From Acidianus hospitalis (lineage in GTDB: Archaea; Thermoproteota; Thermoprotei_A; Sulfolobales; Sulfolobaceae), in assembly GCA_003086435.1 (NCBI GenBank), contig QEFD01000080.1, forward strand, positions 1 through 6,241: 6,241 nt of DNA, read 5' to 3'. The position numbers and the translations under genes were made by a program. Below, one piece after another: positions 1-5,983 of the stretch (position 1 is its first letter; each line of letters opens with the position of its first letter). Under the pieces are notes generated by a model. The model worked only from the letters and a program-made list of their open reading frames with translations. It was not told where the DNA came from and ran no database searches.

Positions 1-55
1 GAAAAAAGCCTGGAAACTTTTCCCTAAATTGGTAGAACTAGGTATTATCCAACCT
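1..55 (+). repeat. Left arm of a 55-bp perfect terminal inverted repeat
   Basis: Bases 1-55 equal the reverse complement of 6187-6241 with no mismatch. Identity stops at base 56 (g here, t in the other arm), with no similarity further in. Read on the plus strand the arm encodes the same peptide as the right-hand HEAT-like gene (AWKLFPKLVELGIIQP), then VNL and a TGA at 65-67. Read on the minus strand it forms the last 18 visible codons of the radical SAM frame. The arm touches the window edge, so its full length is unknown. It could be a real repeat, or the shared end vertex of an assembly graph. Confidence 0.97.
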
Positions 56-1266
56 GTGAACTTATGATCTATAATACTCTGGACAAGGTTTATACTATCT
101 TCTACGTACTTCTCGTCTTCCTCTGGATATCCTATTGTCATAGTATAACAAGGGTAAATATAATTATCATTCATTATGGCTGTAGCATCCAAGATTACAT
201 CCTTCCACTCCCTAGGAGTCCATGGAAAAGCCTTTGCAGTCATGTACTTTTCAAGAATTTTTAAACTTCCAGTTTCAAGTCCTACTACTGGAGCTGCAGC
301 TCTATCTACATCATATCTAGCAATCTCAGCTATTGCCTTCACGGTCTTAGGACTTTCCCTAACTGCAGGAGCAGAAATATGCGGAAACCATATTCCATCA
401 ACACCCATGTTCATCACCTCAGTGAATAGCTTAACTATTGCGTCATGGTTAGTCCTTAATTTTGAGGAACCATAAAGCATGACATCATCTGTTATAAATT
501 CTACTCTTCTCCAACCTCCTTTTAAATTAACTTCTACTTCTTTCTTAATCTGATCCAAAGGAATAGAACGGAAAGTTTCTGGCGTCACAGAGCAGAATTT
601 ACACCCTCTAGGACATCCCCTAGTTATCTGGACTTCTCCAAGCCTTGCAGGATTCTTTATAGTAGGAATTTCTTCGATTTTTGCATTCCTACCTTTAACT
701 ATGGGTGGAACATCTTCGCCGTCAATAATTTTCTTGGCTATAATAGGTAAATCAACCTCTGCCTCACCTAGAAATACTACGTCGACCCAGTCTGGTTTTC
801 TTAAACTCAACTCCCAGGACCCAGGGCCTCCAGCTATTACTTTGAAATTATATTTTTCCTTAAGTTTTGAAACCTTTTCACCAAATTCAGAGAAGAATTG
901 AGCAGTCCAAGTTGGTCCACCACCGAAGATAAAGCTGAGCTTTGCCCTAACTGGATTTAAACCAAAAGGATCATGAACTGTGATTCCAAGAATTTTAGCA
1001 TCTTTAACATACTTCTCAATTTTCTCTGGAGGAACTACTGTTACATCAAAACCAGAATTAGACAAGATAGCCTCTACTTTTCTTAATGCGTATGGAGCGA
1101 AAGCCGCATTATCTCCCTTTAACGGTACCCTAGGAGTAAAGAATCTGTCCATGAAGAGCCTTGGAACTAATCTAGACGGCATGCATGCAACATAGCCTAA
1201 AACACTGGATCCTCCATAATCTGTAAATGATCCCCTATCAGAAGATAGTATTATCTGGTAGGGCAT
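1..1266 (-). CDS. Radical SAM protein with degenerate B12-binding-like N-terminal region, 3' end cut by window edge
   Basis: Reading from ATG at 1266, 422 codons stay open to the left edge with no stop. The radical SAM [4Fe-4S] motif is CPRGCKFC, with Cys218, Cys222 and Cys225, preceded by QITRG. Downstream GLETGS (329-334) fits a later strand of the radical SAM barrel. Residues about 55-175 look like a Rossmann-type cobalamin-binding fold (ILGITVHDPFG, VIAGGPGSWE, VVFLGEAE) without the classical DxHxxG motif, as in COG1032 proteins. The enzyme would cleave S-adenosylmethionine in the cytoplasm; its substrate cannot be read from sequence. Sulfolobales use related enzymes for lipid tail and headgroup chemistry, but I cannot assign this one. 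The start is supported by a TATA box 26 bases upstream (leaderless). Codons 405-422 lie inside the terminal inverted repeat and are antisense to the HEAT-like gene, so the native C-terminus probably ends near Thr404 here and perhaps 100 or more residues are missing. Confidence 0.9.
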   Translation of the reverse strand, partial: MPYQIILSSDRGSFTDYGGSSVLGYVACMPSRLVPRLFMDRFFTPRVPLKGDNAAFAPYALRKVEAILSNSGFDVTVVPPEKIEKYVKDAKILGITVHDPFGLNPVRAKLSFIFGGGPTWTAQFFSEFGEKVSKLKEKYNFKVIAGGPGSWELSLRKPDWVDVVFLGEAEVDLPIIAKKIIDGEDVPPIVKGRNAKIEEIPTIKNPARLGEVQITRGCPRGCKFCSVTPETFRSIPLDQIKKEVEVNLKGGWRRVEFITDDVMLYGSSKLRTNHDAIVKLFTEVMNMGVDGIWFPHISAPAVRESPKTVKAIAEIARYDVDRAAAPVVGLETGSLKILEKYMTAKAFPWTPREWKDVILDATAIMNDNYIYPCYTMTIGYPEEDEKYVEDSINLVQSIIDHKFTGWIIPSSTNLGKSFQAFF

Positions 1267-1286
1267 AAGGTGTATTTAGAGCTATC

Positions 1287-1304
1287 TAAAATAAACGTTT
1301 CTTC
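1287..1304 (-). promoter_or_regulatory. Promoter of the radical SAM gene (BRE plus TATA box)
   Basis: On the minus strand, the purine-rich GAAGAAAC (1304-1297) directly precedes GTTTATTTTA (1296-1287). This is a typical archaeal BRE/TATA pair. The TATA centre is about 26 bases from the ATG at 1266, so transcription should start at or next to the start codon. No Shine-Dalgarno sequence is visible. Confidence 0.65.
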
Positions 1305-1348
1305 AAAAAACTACTAATTGGAAAAAACTACAGTTAAATTGAAAATGA

Positions 1349-1446
1349 GAGTAATACTCGATTTTATCATTGATTAAAGACTAAGAGTTCCAAAATATTT
1401 TTCGCTTTTGATATTACCGTTGCGAAAACTACGTAAGTCATACTTA
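1349..1446. promoter_or_regulatory. Cluster of dyad elements in the divergent spacer upstream of the Sul7d gene
   Basis: The 227-base spacer 1267-1493 contains three dyads: GAGTA-a-TACTC (1349-1359), TTTTCGC-N16-GCGAAAA (1399-1405 with 1422-1428), and TAAGT-cat-ACTTA (1434-1446). CGTAA also recurs at 1432-1436 and 1456-1460. They lie between the divergent radical SAM and Sul7d promoters, closer to Sul7d, where regulator sites would be expected. The function is inferred. Short AT-rich dyads also arise by chance, and no known operator is recognised. Confidence 0.3.
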
Positions 1447-1462
1447 TGATAGTATCGTAACG

Positions 1463-1682
<220 letters not shown>

Positions 1683-1688
1683 GAAAGT

Positions 1689-1721
1689 CCTTTTCCTCTT
1701 TTAATATAACTTCTTTTTCTT
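1689..1721 (+). terminator. T-rich archaeal terminator after the Sul7d gene
   Basis: Just after the TGA at 1680-1682 come two pyrimidine tracts, TCCTTTTCCTCTTTT (1688-1702) and TTCTTTTTCTT (1711-1721). Archaeal termination needs little more than such U-rich tracts. No stable hairpin is visible. This would insulate the highly expressed Sul7d gene from the ATP-cone gene. Confidence 0.6.
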
Positions 1722-1732
1722 GCCATTGTTAA

Positions 1733-1740
1733 TATTTATA
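1733..1740 (+). promoter_or_regulatory. TATA box of the ATP-cone gene
   Basis: TATTTATA is centred about 27 bases upstream of ATG 1764. This predicts a leaderless transcript starting at the start codon. No convincing BRE is seen. Confidence 0.6.
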
Positions 1741-1763
1741 TTCTTTAAAGAGAATAGATACTC

Positions 1764-2045
1764 ATGGTAAAAGTTATAAAAAGAGATGGAAGTGAAGAAG
1801 AACTAATTTATGAGAAGATAGTCGTTAGTGTATTAAAAACGGGTGCTCCTATTGATATAGCAAGAAAAATAGCTTTCATGACAATAGGTAAAATATACAT
1901 GGATAATAAAGAGAGTGTAACTGCAAAGGAGTTAACATCATTAATACTTAATTACTTGAAGGCAGAAAATGAAACTTGGTATAGAAACTGGATAGCCTAT
2001 GATAGAGTTGCAAAAAAGAGGGAAACAGAGAAGGAATTAAAATGA
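1764..2045 (+). CDS. Stand-alone ATP-cone domain protein
   Basis: This 93-residue protein is essentially one ATP-cone domain. It has the opening strand VIKRDGS (4-10), a helix with EKIVVSVLKTGAP (17-29), a middle helix IARKIAFMTIGKI, the SVTAKELTSLILNYL segment (51-65), and a closing helix with YRNWIAYDRVAKKRE. ATP-cones bind ATP or dATP and act as allosteric switches at the N-terminus of ribonucleotide reductases and in the repressor NrdR. Here there is no zinc ribbon (as in NrdR) and no reductase domain, so the protein may bind nucleotides and act through an unknown partner. The gene has its own TATA box, lies 81 bases after the Sul7d gene, and converges on the HTH gene. Its stop codon lies inside the C box of the candidate guide RNA. 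The domain call is strong; the cellular role is unknown. Confidence 0.88.
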   Translation: MVKVIKRDGSEEELIYEKIVVSVLKTGAPIDIARKIAFMTIGKIYMDNKESVTAKELTSLILNYLKAENETWYRNWIAYDRVAKKRETEKELK

Positions 2046-2099
2046 TGAGCTTCCAGGCTTAGCGAACAATGAGCAAATGGTTGCAAGAGCTGATTAAAT
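2036..2099 (+). ncRNA. Candidate C/D box guide RNA (archaeal sRNA) between convergent genes
   Basis: The 48 bases between the two convergent stop codons have the layout of an archaeal C/D sRNA. There is a perfect C box ATGATGA (2042-2048), a 13-base guide (2049-2061), a degenerate D' box GCGA (2062-2065), a 3-base spacer, a degenerate C' box ATGAGCA (2069-2075), a 14-base guide (2076-2089), and a perfect D box CTGA (2090-2093). The 52-base C-to-D length is typical. Flanking bases 2036-2041 can pair with 2094-2099 at 5 of 6 positions, giving the terminal stem of a kink-turn. The segment is less AT-rich than the other spacers. By the N+5 rule the modified residues would pair with 2057 and 2085. 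Such RNAs guide 2'-O-methylation of rRNA or tRNA with L7Ae, Nop5 and fibrillarin. I cannot name the targets. The weak D' and C' boxes are the main doubt. Confidence 0.5.
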
Positions 2100-2444
2100 A
2101 TCGTATGGACAAGAATAATCATTTTTATTCAATTTTTTTCTAGCTAAGCTGCACAATGGACAAATATTTATAACTTCTCCGTCAGTAGAATTTACTAGCC
2201 TTCTAACTACAGAATTTACTAGATCCATAAATTCTTCATCAGCTTCAAGTTTCTTTTTAGCATCTTCATTACCCCTTTTACCTTTTAAATAGTAGTTTAC
2301 CTCAGCAGAACTAATTCCCATTAATGTTGCTATTTGCAATTGAGATAATCCTTGAGCATAAAGTCGCTCAACTATAATTAATTTTATCACAGGAATTATA
2401 TCCCTTACTGCTACTTCACATGGTGCTATTACTTTTCTATTCAA
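2094..2444 (-). CDS. HTH transcriptional regulator, COG2522-type archaeal family
   Basis: This is a 116-residue protein. Its N-terminal segment PCEVAVRDIIPVIKLIIVE (8-26) precedes a helix-turn-helix at about 33-55 (LSQLQIATLMGISSAEVNYYL) followed by KGKRG. I recognise this arrangement from a widespread archaeal family of predicted Xre-like regulators. The C-terminus carries CPLC (95-98) and Cys112 (SCPYD), a possible metal site, with Cys9 a possible further ligand. It probably binds DNA as a dimer; no target is known. The start is TTG at 2444. No in-frame ATG or GTG lies between it and the upstream stop, and it places PCEV close to the N-terminus as in relatives. The gene is last in the minus-strand series, 83 bases after the GNAT gene, with a possible promoter of its own. 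Its TAA at 2096-2094 directly follows the D box of the candidate guide RNA on the opposite strand. Confidence 0.85.
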   Translation of the reverse strand: MNRKVIAPCEVAVRDIIPVIKLIIVERLYAQGLSQLQIATLMGISSAEVNYYLKGKRGNEDAKKKLEADEEFMDLVNSVVRRLVNSTDGEVINICPLCSLARKKLNKNDYSCPYDI

Positions 2445-2471
2445 GTTAATCTCAGAGTATTTTATCTTTAA

Positions 2472-2483
2472 CAGTATTTAACG
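2472..2483 (-). promoter_or_regulatory. Possible TATA box of the HTH regulator gene
   Basis: On the minus strand, CGTTAAATACTG is centred about 33 bases before the TTG start, implying a leader of a few bases. A second AT-rich candidate (GATAAAATACT, 2466-2456) lies too close to the start, and ATAATATATGG (2509-2499) lies further upstream. The choice between them is uncertain. Confidence 0.35.
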
Positions 2484-2527
2484 ATTTCTACATTTTTTGC
2501 CATATATTATTTCATATCTCTTTCCAA

Positions 2528-2965
2528 TTATTGTAAACTAAGTATACCAAATACCTCGTCCGAAGAAAACCTTAAAGTGAAGCCTAATTTCTTGCCAATT
2601 TTTATCATTGGAATGTTATCGGGTAGTGTGTAAAATTTTACTTTGGTCATTCCTAGTTTTTTAGCTTCTTCTATAATACTCTTTACAAGCAAAGTCCCAA
2701 TTCCTTTTCTTCTGTGTTCAGGCTTTACTACTAAAGAAAACTCGCCATCATTATATAGTGAAATTTCTCCAACAATTTCGCTATCAATTACCGCTATTAA
2801 AGTAACTTTTGATGACTTTGTCAAATTTACTATATCTTGCTCGCTGAGTCTCTTGAAAGAGAAGAATCTCATATAAAGGTCGTCTGGCGAGAGAGAACTG
2901 TAAAGATTATAAATCCCCTCAACGTCAGAGAAGTTAGCTTTCCTTATTTGTAAAGCATTTATCAT
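2528..2965 (-). CDS. pat: GNAT acetyltransferase closely resembling Sulfolobus Pat (Alba lysine acetyltransferase)
   Basis: This 145-residue protein is a single GNAT domain. Motif A is EFSLVVKPEHRRKGIGTLLV, with the acetyl-CoA pyrophosphate loop RRKGIG at 85-90. Motif B is VKFYTLPDNIPMIKIGKKLGF (109-129). The N-terminal segment YSSLSPDDLYMRFFSFKRLSE (22-42) is typical of the Pat group, whose GNAT modules acetylate protein lysines. From memory, the Sulfolobus Pat enzyme that acetylates the chromatin protein Alba shares the DGEFSLVV, GIGTLLVK, EEAKK, VKFYTLP and PMIKIG stretches almost exactly, so I infer an orthologue or close paralogue. Glu75 in DGEFSLVV is where a catalytic Glu has been proposed in that enzyme. 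The ATG is preceded by a TATA box about 22 bases upstream that ends close to the pyruvate kinase stop codon. The gene therefore probably has its own leaderless transcript besides any read-through. If it is not Pat, it is another protein N-acetyltransferase. Confidence 0.85.
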   Translation of the reverse strand: MINALQIRKANFSDVEGIYNLYSSLSPDDLYMRFFSFKRLSEQDIVNLTKSSKVTLIAVIDSEIVGEISLYNDGEFSLVVKPEHRRKGIGTLLVKSIIEEAKKLGMTKVKFYTLPDNIPMIKIGKKLGFTLRFSSDEVFGILSLQ

Positions 2966-2980
2966 ATTTATATTTTACAA

Positions 2981-2992
2981 CTTATATTTAAA
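2981..2992 (-). promoter_or_regulatory. TATA box of the GNAT (pat-like) gene
   Basis: On the minus strand, TTTAAATATAAG lies in the 30-base gap after the pyruvate kinase TAG (2998-2996). It is centred about 22 bases before ATG 2965. It suggests an independent leaderless transcript for the acetyltransferase. Confidence 0.6.
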
Positions 2993-2995
2993 AAA

Positions 2996-4333
2996 CTAGC
3001 ATACTATTTGATGAAGCTTTATAAAATCCGTCCTACCTTCCTCTAATGTAGGATCTCCACCAGTTATAACTATATTTTCGTTGCACTTAACAAATTTTTT
3101 GGAAATTTCTTCAGCATATGCTATTATGTCATTTAATGTAATTAGCGATTTTTCAGTAAGAAAAGGATAGACGCCCCAACATATCTTTAATTTTCTAATT
3201 AATTCTTTATTCGGAGATAGTCCAATTATTGGCACTTTTGGTCTGAGCCTTGATATTCTTATAATAGAAGTTCCACTTCTACTATGTACCACTAAAAGCT
3301 TTGCCTTAGAAATTTCAGCTACATTTACTGAGGCTACTGCTATTGCATCATCTCCAGTAAGGGGAGGGGGTCTTACTGTCTTCACTCTTTTCTCTACAGC
3401 TAAAATTATATCGTGAAGAGTCTTTACGGCCTCTACTGGGTAATTACCTGCTGCAGTCTCATCACTTAGCATTATGGCGTCTACTCCTTCCGATACCGAA
3501 TTAGAAATATCAATAACTTCTGCTCTAGTTGGTATAGGATTATTTACCATCGATTCTAAAACTTGAGTAGCAAGAATTACTGGTTTTCCGTAAAGCTTCG
3601 AAAGTCTTATTATCTTTTTCTGAGTAAATGGCAAATTTTCTAAACCTATTTCTACTCCTAAATCTCCTCTGGCCACCATTACACCGTCTGCTACTTTAAT
3701 AATATCCTTTAGGTTTTCAACAGCATTTTTCTTTTCAATTTTGGCTATTATCCACGCTCTATCTTTTGAAATGCCCTTCACTTTCGATACATCGTCTTTA
3801 CTAAGGACGAATGATAAGCCTATGAAATCTGCTCCTAAATCTAAAGCTTCTTTAAGGAGTTGCAAATCATTATCTGTAACTCCAGACGGAATTTTGATAT
3901 CTGGGATATTTATTCCCTTCCTAGAAGTTACAGTTCCGCCTTCAATAACTACTCCTTCTACTCTATCTTTTTCTACTTTTGTTACGTTAATTTTTATACT
4001 ACCGTCTGCAATTAATACATAAGAATTTTCTTTAACTCCAGAATAAAATAATGGATCTTCAACTGGAATTCCTTCATAAGGAGAAAAAACAACTTTATCT
4101 CCAGGTTTTAAAACAATTTTCCCTTTTATATCTCCTACCCTAATTTTAGGTCCAGGAAGATCTACTAAAATTGAAGCATCAGAGTATTCCTTTATTTTCT
4201 CAAAATACTCTTTATGACTTTTAGTATCCCCATGTGCAAAGTTTATCCTAAAAATATCAACATATTGTGAAAGTTCTTTTACTTTATCTATACTTGAAGG
4301 GCCTAATGTGGCAATAATCTTTGTTTTTCGCAT
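2996..4333 (-). CDS. pyk: Pyruvate kinase, potassium-independent type
   Basis: This 445-residue cytoplasmic enzyme transfers phosphate from phosphoenolpyruvate to ADP, the last step of glycolysis. The full set of motifs is present: TKIIATLGPSS (4-14), FRINFAHG with Arg29 and His34, DLPGPKIRVG (58-67), a B domain over about 68-150, AKIE with the catalytic Lys198 and metal ligand Glu200, ARGDLGVEIG (221-230), ILATQVLESM with Thr256, and MLSDETAAGNYPVEAV (288-303). The C domain has the SRSGTS loop (351-356) and ends within the usual archaeal length, so the gene is intact. Two residues mark potassium independence: Lys63 in GPKIR occupies the position that is Glu in K+-dependent enzymes, and Ala33 replaces the Ser of NFSHG that ligates K+. 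The ATG at 4333 follows the stop codon of the TPR-like gene with no gap (TAAATG), so the two are co-transcribed. A weak internal TATA-like stretch near 4361-4368 is possible. Confidence 0.98.
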   Translation of the reverse strand: MRKTKIIATLGPSSIDKVKELSQYVDIFRINFAHGDTKSHKEYFEKIKEYSDASILVDLPGPKIRVGDIKGKIVLKPGDKVVFSPYEGIPVEDPLFYSGVKENSYVLIADGSIKINVTKVEKDRVEGVVIEGGTVTSRKGINIPDIKIPSGVTDNDLQLLKEALDLGADFIGLSFVLSKDDVSKVKGISKDRAWIIAKIEKKNAVENLKDIIKVADGVMVARGDLGVEIGLENLPFTQKKIIRLSKLYGKPVILATQVLESMVNNPIPTRAEVIDISNSVSEGVDAIMLSDETAAGNYPVEAVKTLHDIILAVEKRVKTVRPPPLTGDDAIAVASVNVAEISKAKLLVVHSRSGTSIIRISRLRPKVPIIGLSPNKELIRKLKICWGVYPFLTEKSLITLNDIIAYAEEISKKFVKCNENIVITGGDPTLEEGRTDFIKLHQIVC

Positions 4334-4840
4334 TTATGAATAACTTGTTGATACTTGGTTAATATTTTCACATGCTTCAGGAATGCCGCTATCGCAAGCT
4401 TTCTTCCTTAATTCTTGAGCCTTCTTAAGGTCATGAAGTTTTTCATAAGCTAAAGATAACTTGTATAGAAATTCTCCATTATTTCCTACGTCATTTAGCA
4501 CTTTGTCTAATTGATCTTTCTTACCTCTGTTCACTATAGAATTAATTGCTATATCAACGAATTCACTATATTTCCCAACCTTGGCATAACAAGAAATAAC
4601 CCTTTTTACGTTACCACAAACTGAAATATCAAAGATTTTACCTATTGAATCAAGAACTTCAACTAGATATTCACATTTTGCAGCATCTATTATATTGCAA
4701 ATAACCCAATTTGCTTGGGAAATATTATTTGATGAGACTGTTTTCTCAATTAACTCTATACCTTGCTTAACATAACCATCTATTATTCGTTCCTTGGCTT
4801 CAGTCAAGGATTTTATTAGCTCATAAGTATCGGTTACCAT
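4334..4840 (-). CDS. Cys-rich TPR/Sel1-like helical protein co-transcribed with pyruvate kinase
   Basis: This is a 168-residue, almost entirely helical protein with no signal peptide or membrane segment. The C-terminal part (about 124-161) resembles a TPR or Sel1 repeat, with FLYKLSLAYEKLHDLKKAQE followed by LRKKACDSGIPEACENI. Earlier parts show similar helix pairs with A/G and aromatic residues at TPR-like spacing (VISCYAKVGKYSEFVDIAI). It contains six cysteines (48, 56, 75, 84, 149, 157), high for its size; some thermophilic archaea stabilise cytoplasmic proteins with disulfides. The name and function are not recognised. It is the first gene of a two-gene unit with pyk: it has a good TATA box and its TAA directly abuts the pyk ATG. 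The context suggests a scaffold or regulator linked to pyruvate kinase expression or activity, but that is inference only. The ATG at 4840 fits the TATA spacing. Confidence 0.8.
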   Translation of the reverse strand: MVTDTYELIKSLTEAKERIIDGYVKQGIELIEKTVSSNNISQANWVICNIIDAAKCEYLVEVLDSIGKIFDISVCGNVKRVISCYAKVGKYSEFVDIAINSIVNRGKKDQLDKVLNDVGNNGEFLYKLSLAYEKLHDLKKAQELRKKACDSGIPEACENINQVSTSYS

Positions 4841-4859
4841 TAAGTATATATTGTAACCG
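4831..4859. promoter_or_regulatory. Inverted repeat spanning the start of the TPR-like/pyk operon
   Basis: CGGTTAC (4831-4837) and GTAACCG (4853-4859) form perfect 7-base arms around a 15-base AT-rich centre, with arm centres 22 bases apart (about two helical turns). The ATG at 4838-4840 lies just inside the left arm. Because the transcript is predicted to be leaderless, the repeat covers the transcription start and lies just downstream of the TATA box. That is a good position for a repressor or pause element. This role is inferred from position and symmetry only. Confidence 0.4.
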
Positions 4860-4860
4860 T

Positions 4861-4872
4861 AGCTTAAATATG
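4861..4872 (-). promoter_or_regulatory. TATA box of the TPR-like/pyk operon
   Basis: On the minus strand, CATATTTAAGCT is centred about 26 bases before ATG 4840, with an A-rich GAAACTAAAA stretch upstream that could serve as a BRE. It lies in the 60-base gap after the FAD oxidoreductase stop codon, so this operon is likely transcribed independently of the upstream genes. Confidence 0.65.
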
Positions 4873-4900
4873 TTTTAGTTTCGATTTACAGTGGGTCTAT

Positions 4901-5983
4901 TTAAAATTTAACATAACGTGAAATGTAGCCTAAATCTTTCAATCTACCTAGGACTAAATCTGTAGTATATTTACCCATTGCGGGGGCATAACTCCAGCCT
5001 AGTCTGCAAGCACCAGTTGCTACTGTAATGTTATCTCTTTTCCCGATTATAGGAAAACCGTCAGGAGAGCATGGCCTGAATCCCATGTTCATTTCATAAA
5101 TGTAGGAAATATCGACAATTCTAGAAGACTTGTCAAGAACTAGTTGTGCCCTACTGGAATCATAAGAACTATCTGCGTCAAATCCACCAGTTATTTTTAT
5201 AAAATCCTCAAAAGGTGAGATGGCTATTCCATCGTCTACCAAAACTAAGGGCTTATTATACTTAGGTGTTCCCTTGACCCTATAACCATAGCCTTTGAAC
5301 GCTGTAACTGGCAAATTACTAATAAATTTAGTAGTCCAAATGCCCGAGGTTAGAACTATTTCGTCAAAATCTTTCAATTCATCCAAGCTTTGAATTTCTT
5401 TATTTACAATTTTTACTCCTTTAAGTTCATTTTTCATCCTATCTATAAATTTCTCAGTAGAAATTCTTGAGAGCCCTGGAAAGAATATTGCACCTGCAAA
5501 TCCTTCAAAGTCTACTTTTTCAAACTTAGGATTAAAAGGGCTTTTCTTCTCTTCTTCTAGTCCTTTTTCCAGATCTTCTTCCCTTAGATAAACTTCGTAT
5601 AATCCGTCATCTCTATAATTAAAATCGTTCTTTTCTTCTGCCATTTCCTTATATGCCTTTAGTGAAAACTCTGCCATCTCCCTCATAGTTTTCCAAGCAT
5701 CCTCTGGAGGATTCTTATTTAGATTTTTAAGAAGCTCTTTCAACCAAAACTTATTAACGTTCCTTATATAAGTAGTGCCTCTAAGACTGTATTTTAGCAT
5801 TTTTATTATCATACTTGTGGAATTTATTTTATCAAATCTATAAGGCTCTATTAATCCTGCAGCATGAACAGAATAGCTACCTAAGTCGGCTTTTTCAAAA
5901 AGTGTAATGTCTACATCTTCTTTCTTTAAAAAATATGCAGTAAATAATCCTACTATTCCACCACCTACTATTGCAACTTTCAT
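4901..5983 (-). CDS. FAD-dependent oxidoreductase of the DAO family, DadA-like (probable D-amino acid or related amine dehydrogenase)
   Basis: This is a 360-residue protein. The N-terminus is a Rossmann FAD site, KVAIVGGGIVGLFTAYFL with Gly7, Gly9 and Gly12, and Glu30 ends the second strand to bind the adenosine ribose. The C-terminal signature MGFRPCSPDGFPIIG (300-314), then VATGACRLGWSYAPAMGK (321-338), is characteristic of COG0665 enzymes such as DadA, D-proline dehydrogenase and glycine oxidase. The region between is the substrate domain. The likely reaction is flavin-linked oxidation of an amino acid or secondary amine; motifs do not fix the substrate or the electron acceptor. The length is somewhat short (bacterial DadA is above 400) but the protein looks complete. 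Its ATG overlaps the upstream HEAT-like gene's TGA (ATGA), so translation is probably coupled. The operon promoter lies beyond the right edge. No signal peptide is visible. Confidence 0.88.
   Translation of the reverse strand: MKVAIVGGGIVGLFTAYFLKKEDVDITLFEKADLGSYSVHAAGLIEPYRFDKINSTSMIIKMLKYSLRGTTYIRNVNKFWLKELLKNLNKNPPEDAWKTMREMAEFSLKAYKEMAEEKNDFNYRDDGLYEVYLREEDLEKGLEEEKKSPFNPKFEKVDFEGFAGAIFFPGLSRISTEKFIDRMKNELKGVKIVNKEIQSLDELKDFDEIVLTSGIWTTKFISNLPVTAFKGYGYRVKGTPKYNKPLVLVDDGIAISPFEDFIKITGGFDADSSYDSSRAQLVLDKSSRIVDISYIYEMNMGFRPCSPDGFPIIGKRDNITVATGACRLGWSYAPAMGKYTTDLVLGRLKDLGYISRYVKF

Noticed and set aside
176..475. Plus-strand open frames inside 64-1195.
   Set aside because: They are antisense shadows of the radical SAM gene, which has conserved motifs through the same stretch; they lack promoters and recognisable domains.
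2051..2060. The 10-mer TTCCAGGCTT in the guide RNA candidate also occurs in the terminal repeat (6227-6236), so the guide could pair with the HEAT-like mRNA.
   Set aside because: A 10-base match somewhere in 6 kb on either strand is expected about 1% of the time for one word, and far more often when many words are considered. Flanking bases do not match, and C/D guides normally target rRNA or tRNA.
3450..3470. C box-like GTGATGA on the minus strand near 3460, and other RTGATGA-like words within genes.
   Set aside because: They lie in conserved coding motifs (SDET of pyruvate kinase) with no D box at suitable spacing.
3741..4022. Plus-strand open frame of 93 codons (and a similar one at 2643-2876).
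   Set aside because: Each lies fully antisense to a well-supported gene (pyruvate kinase, acetyltransferase) and shows no coding-type features.
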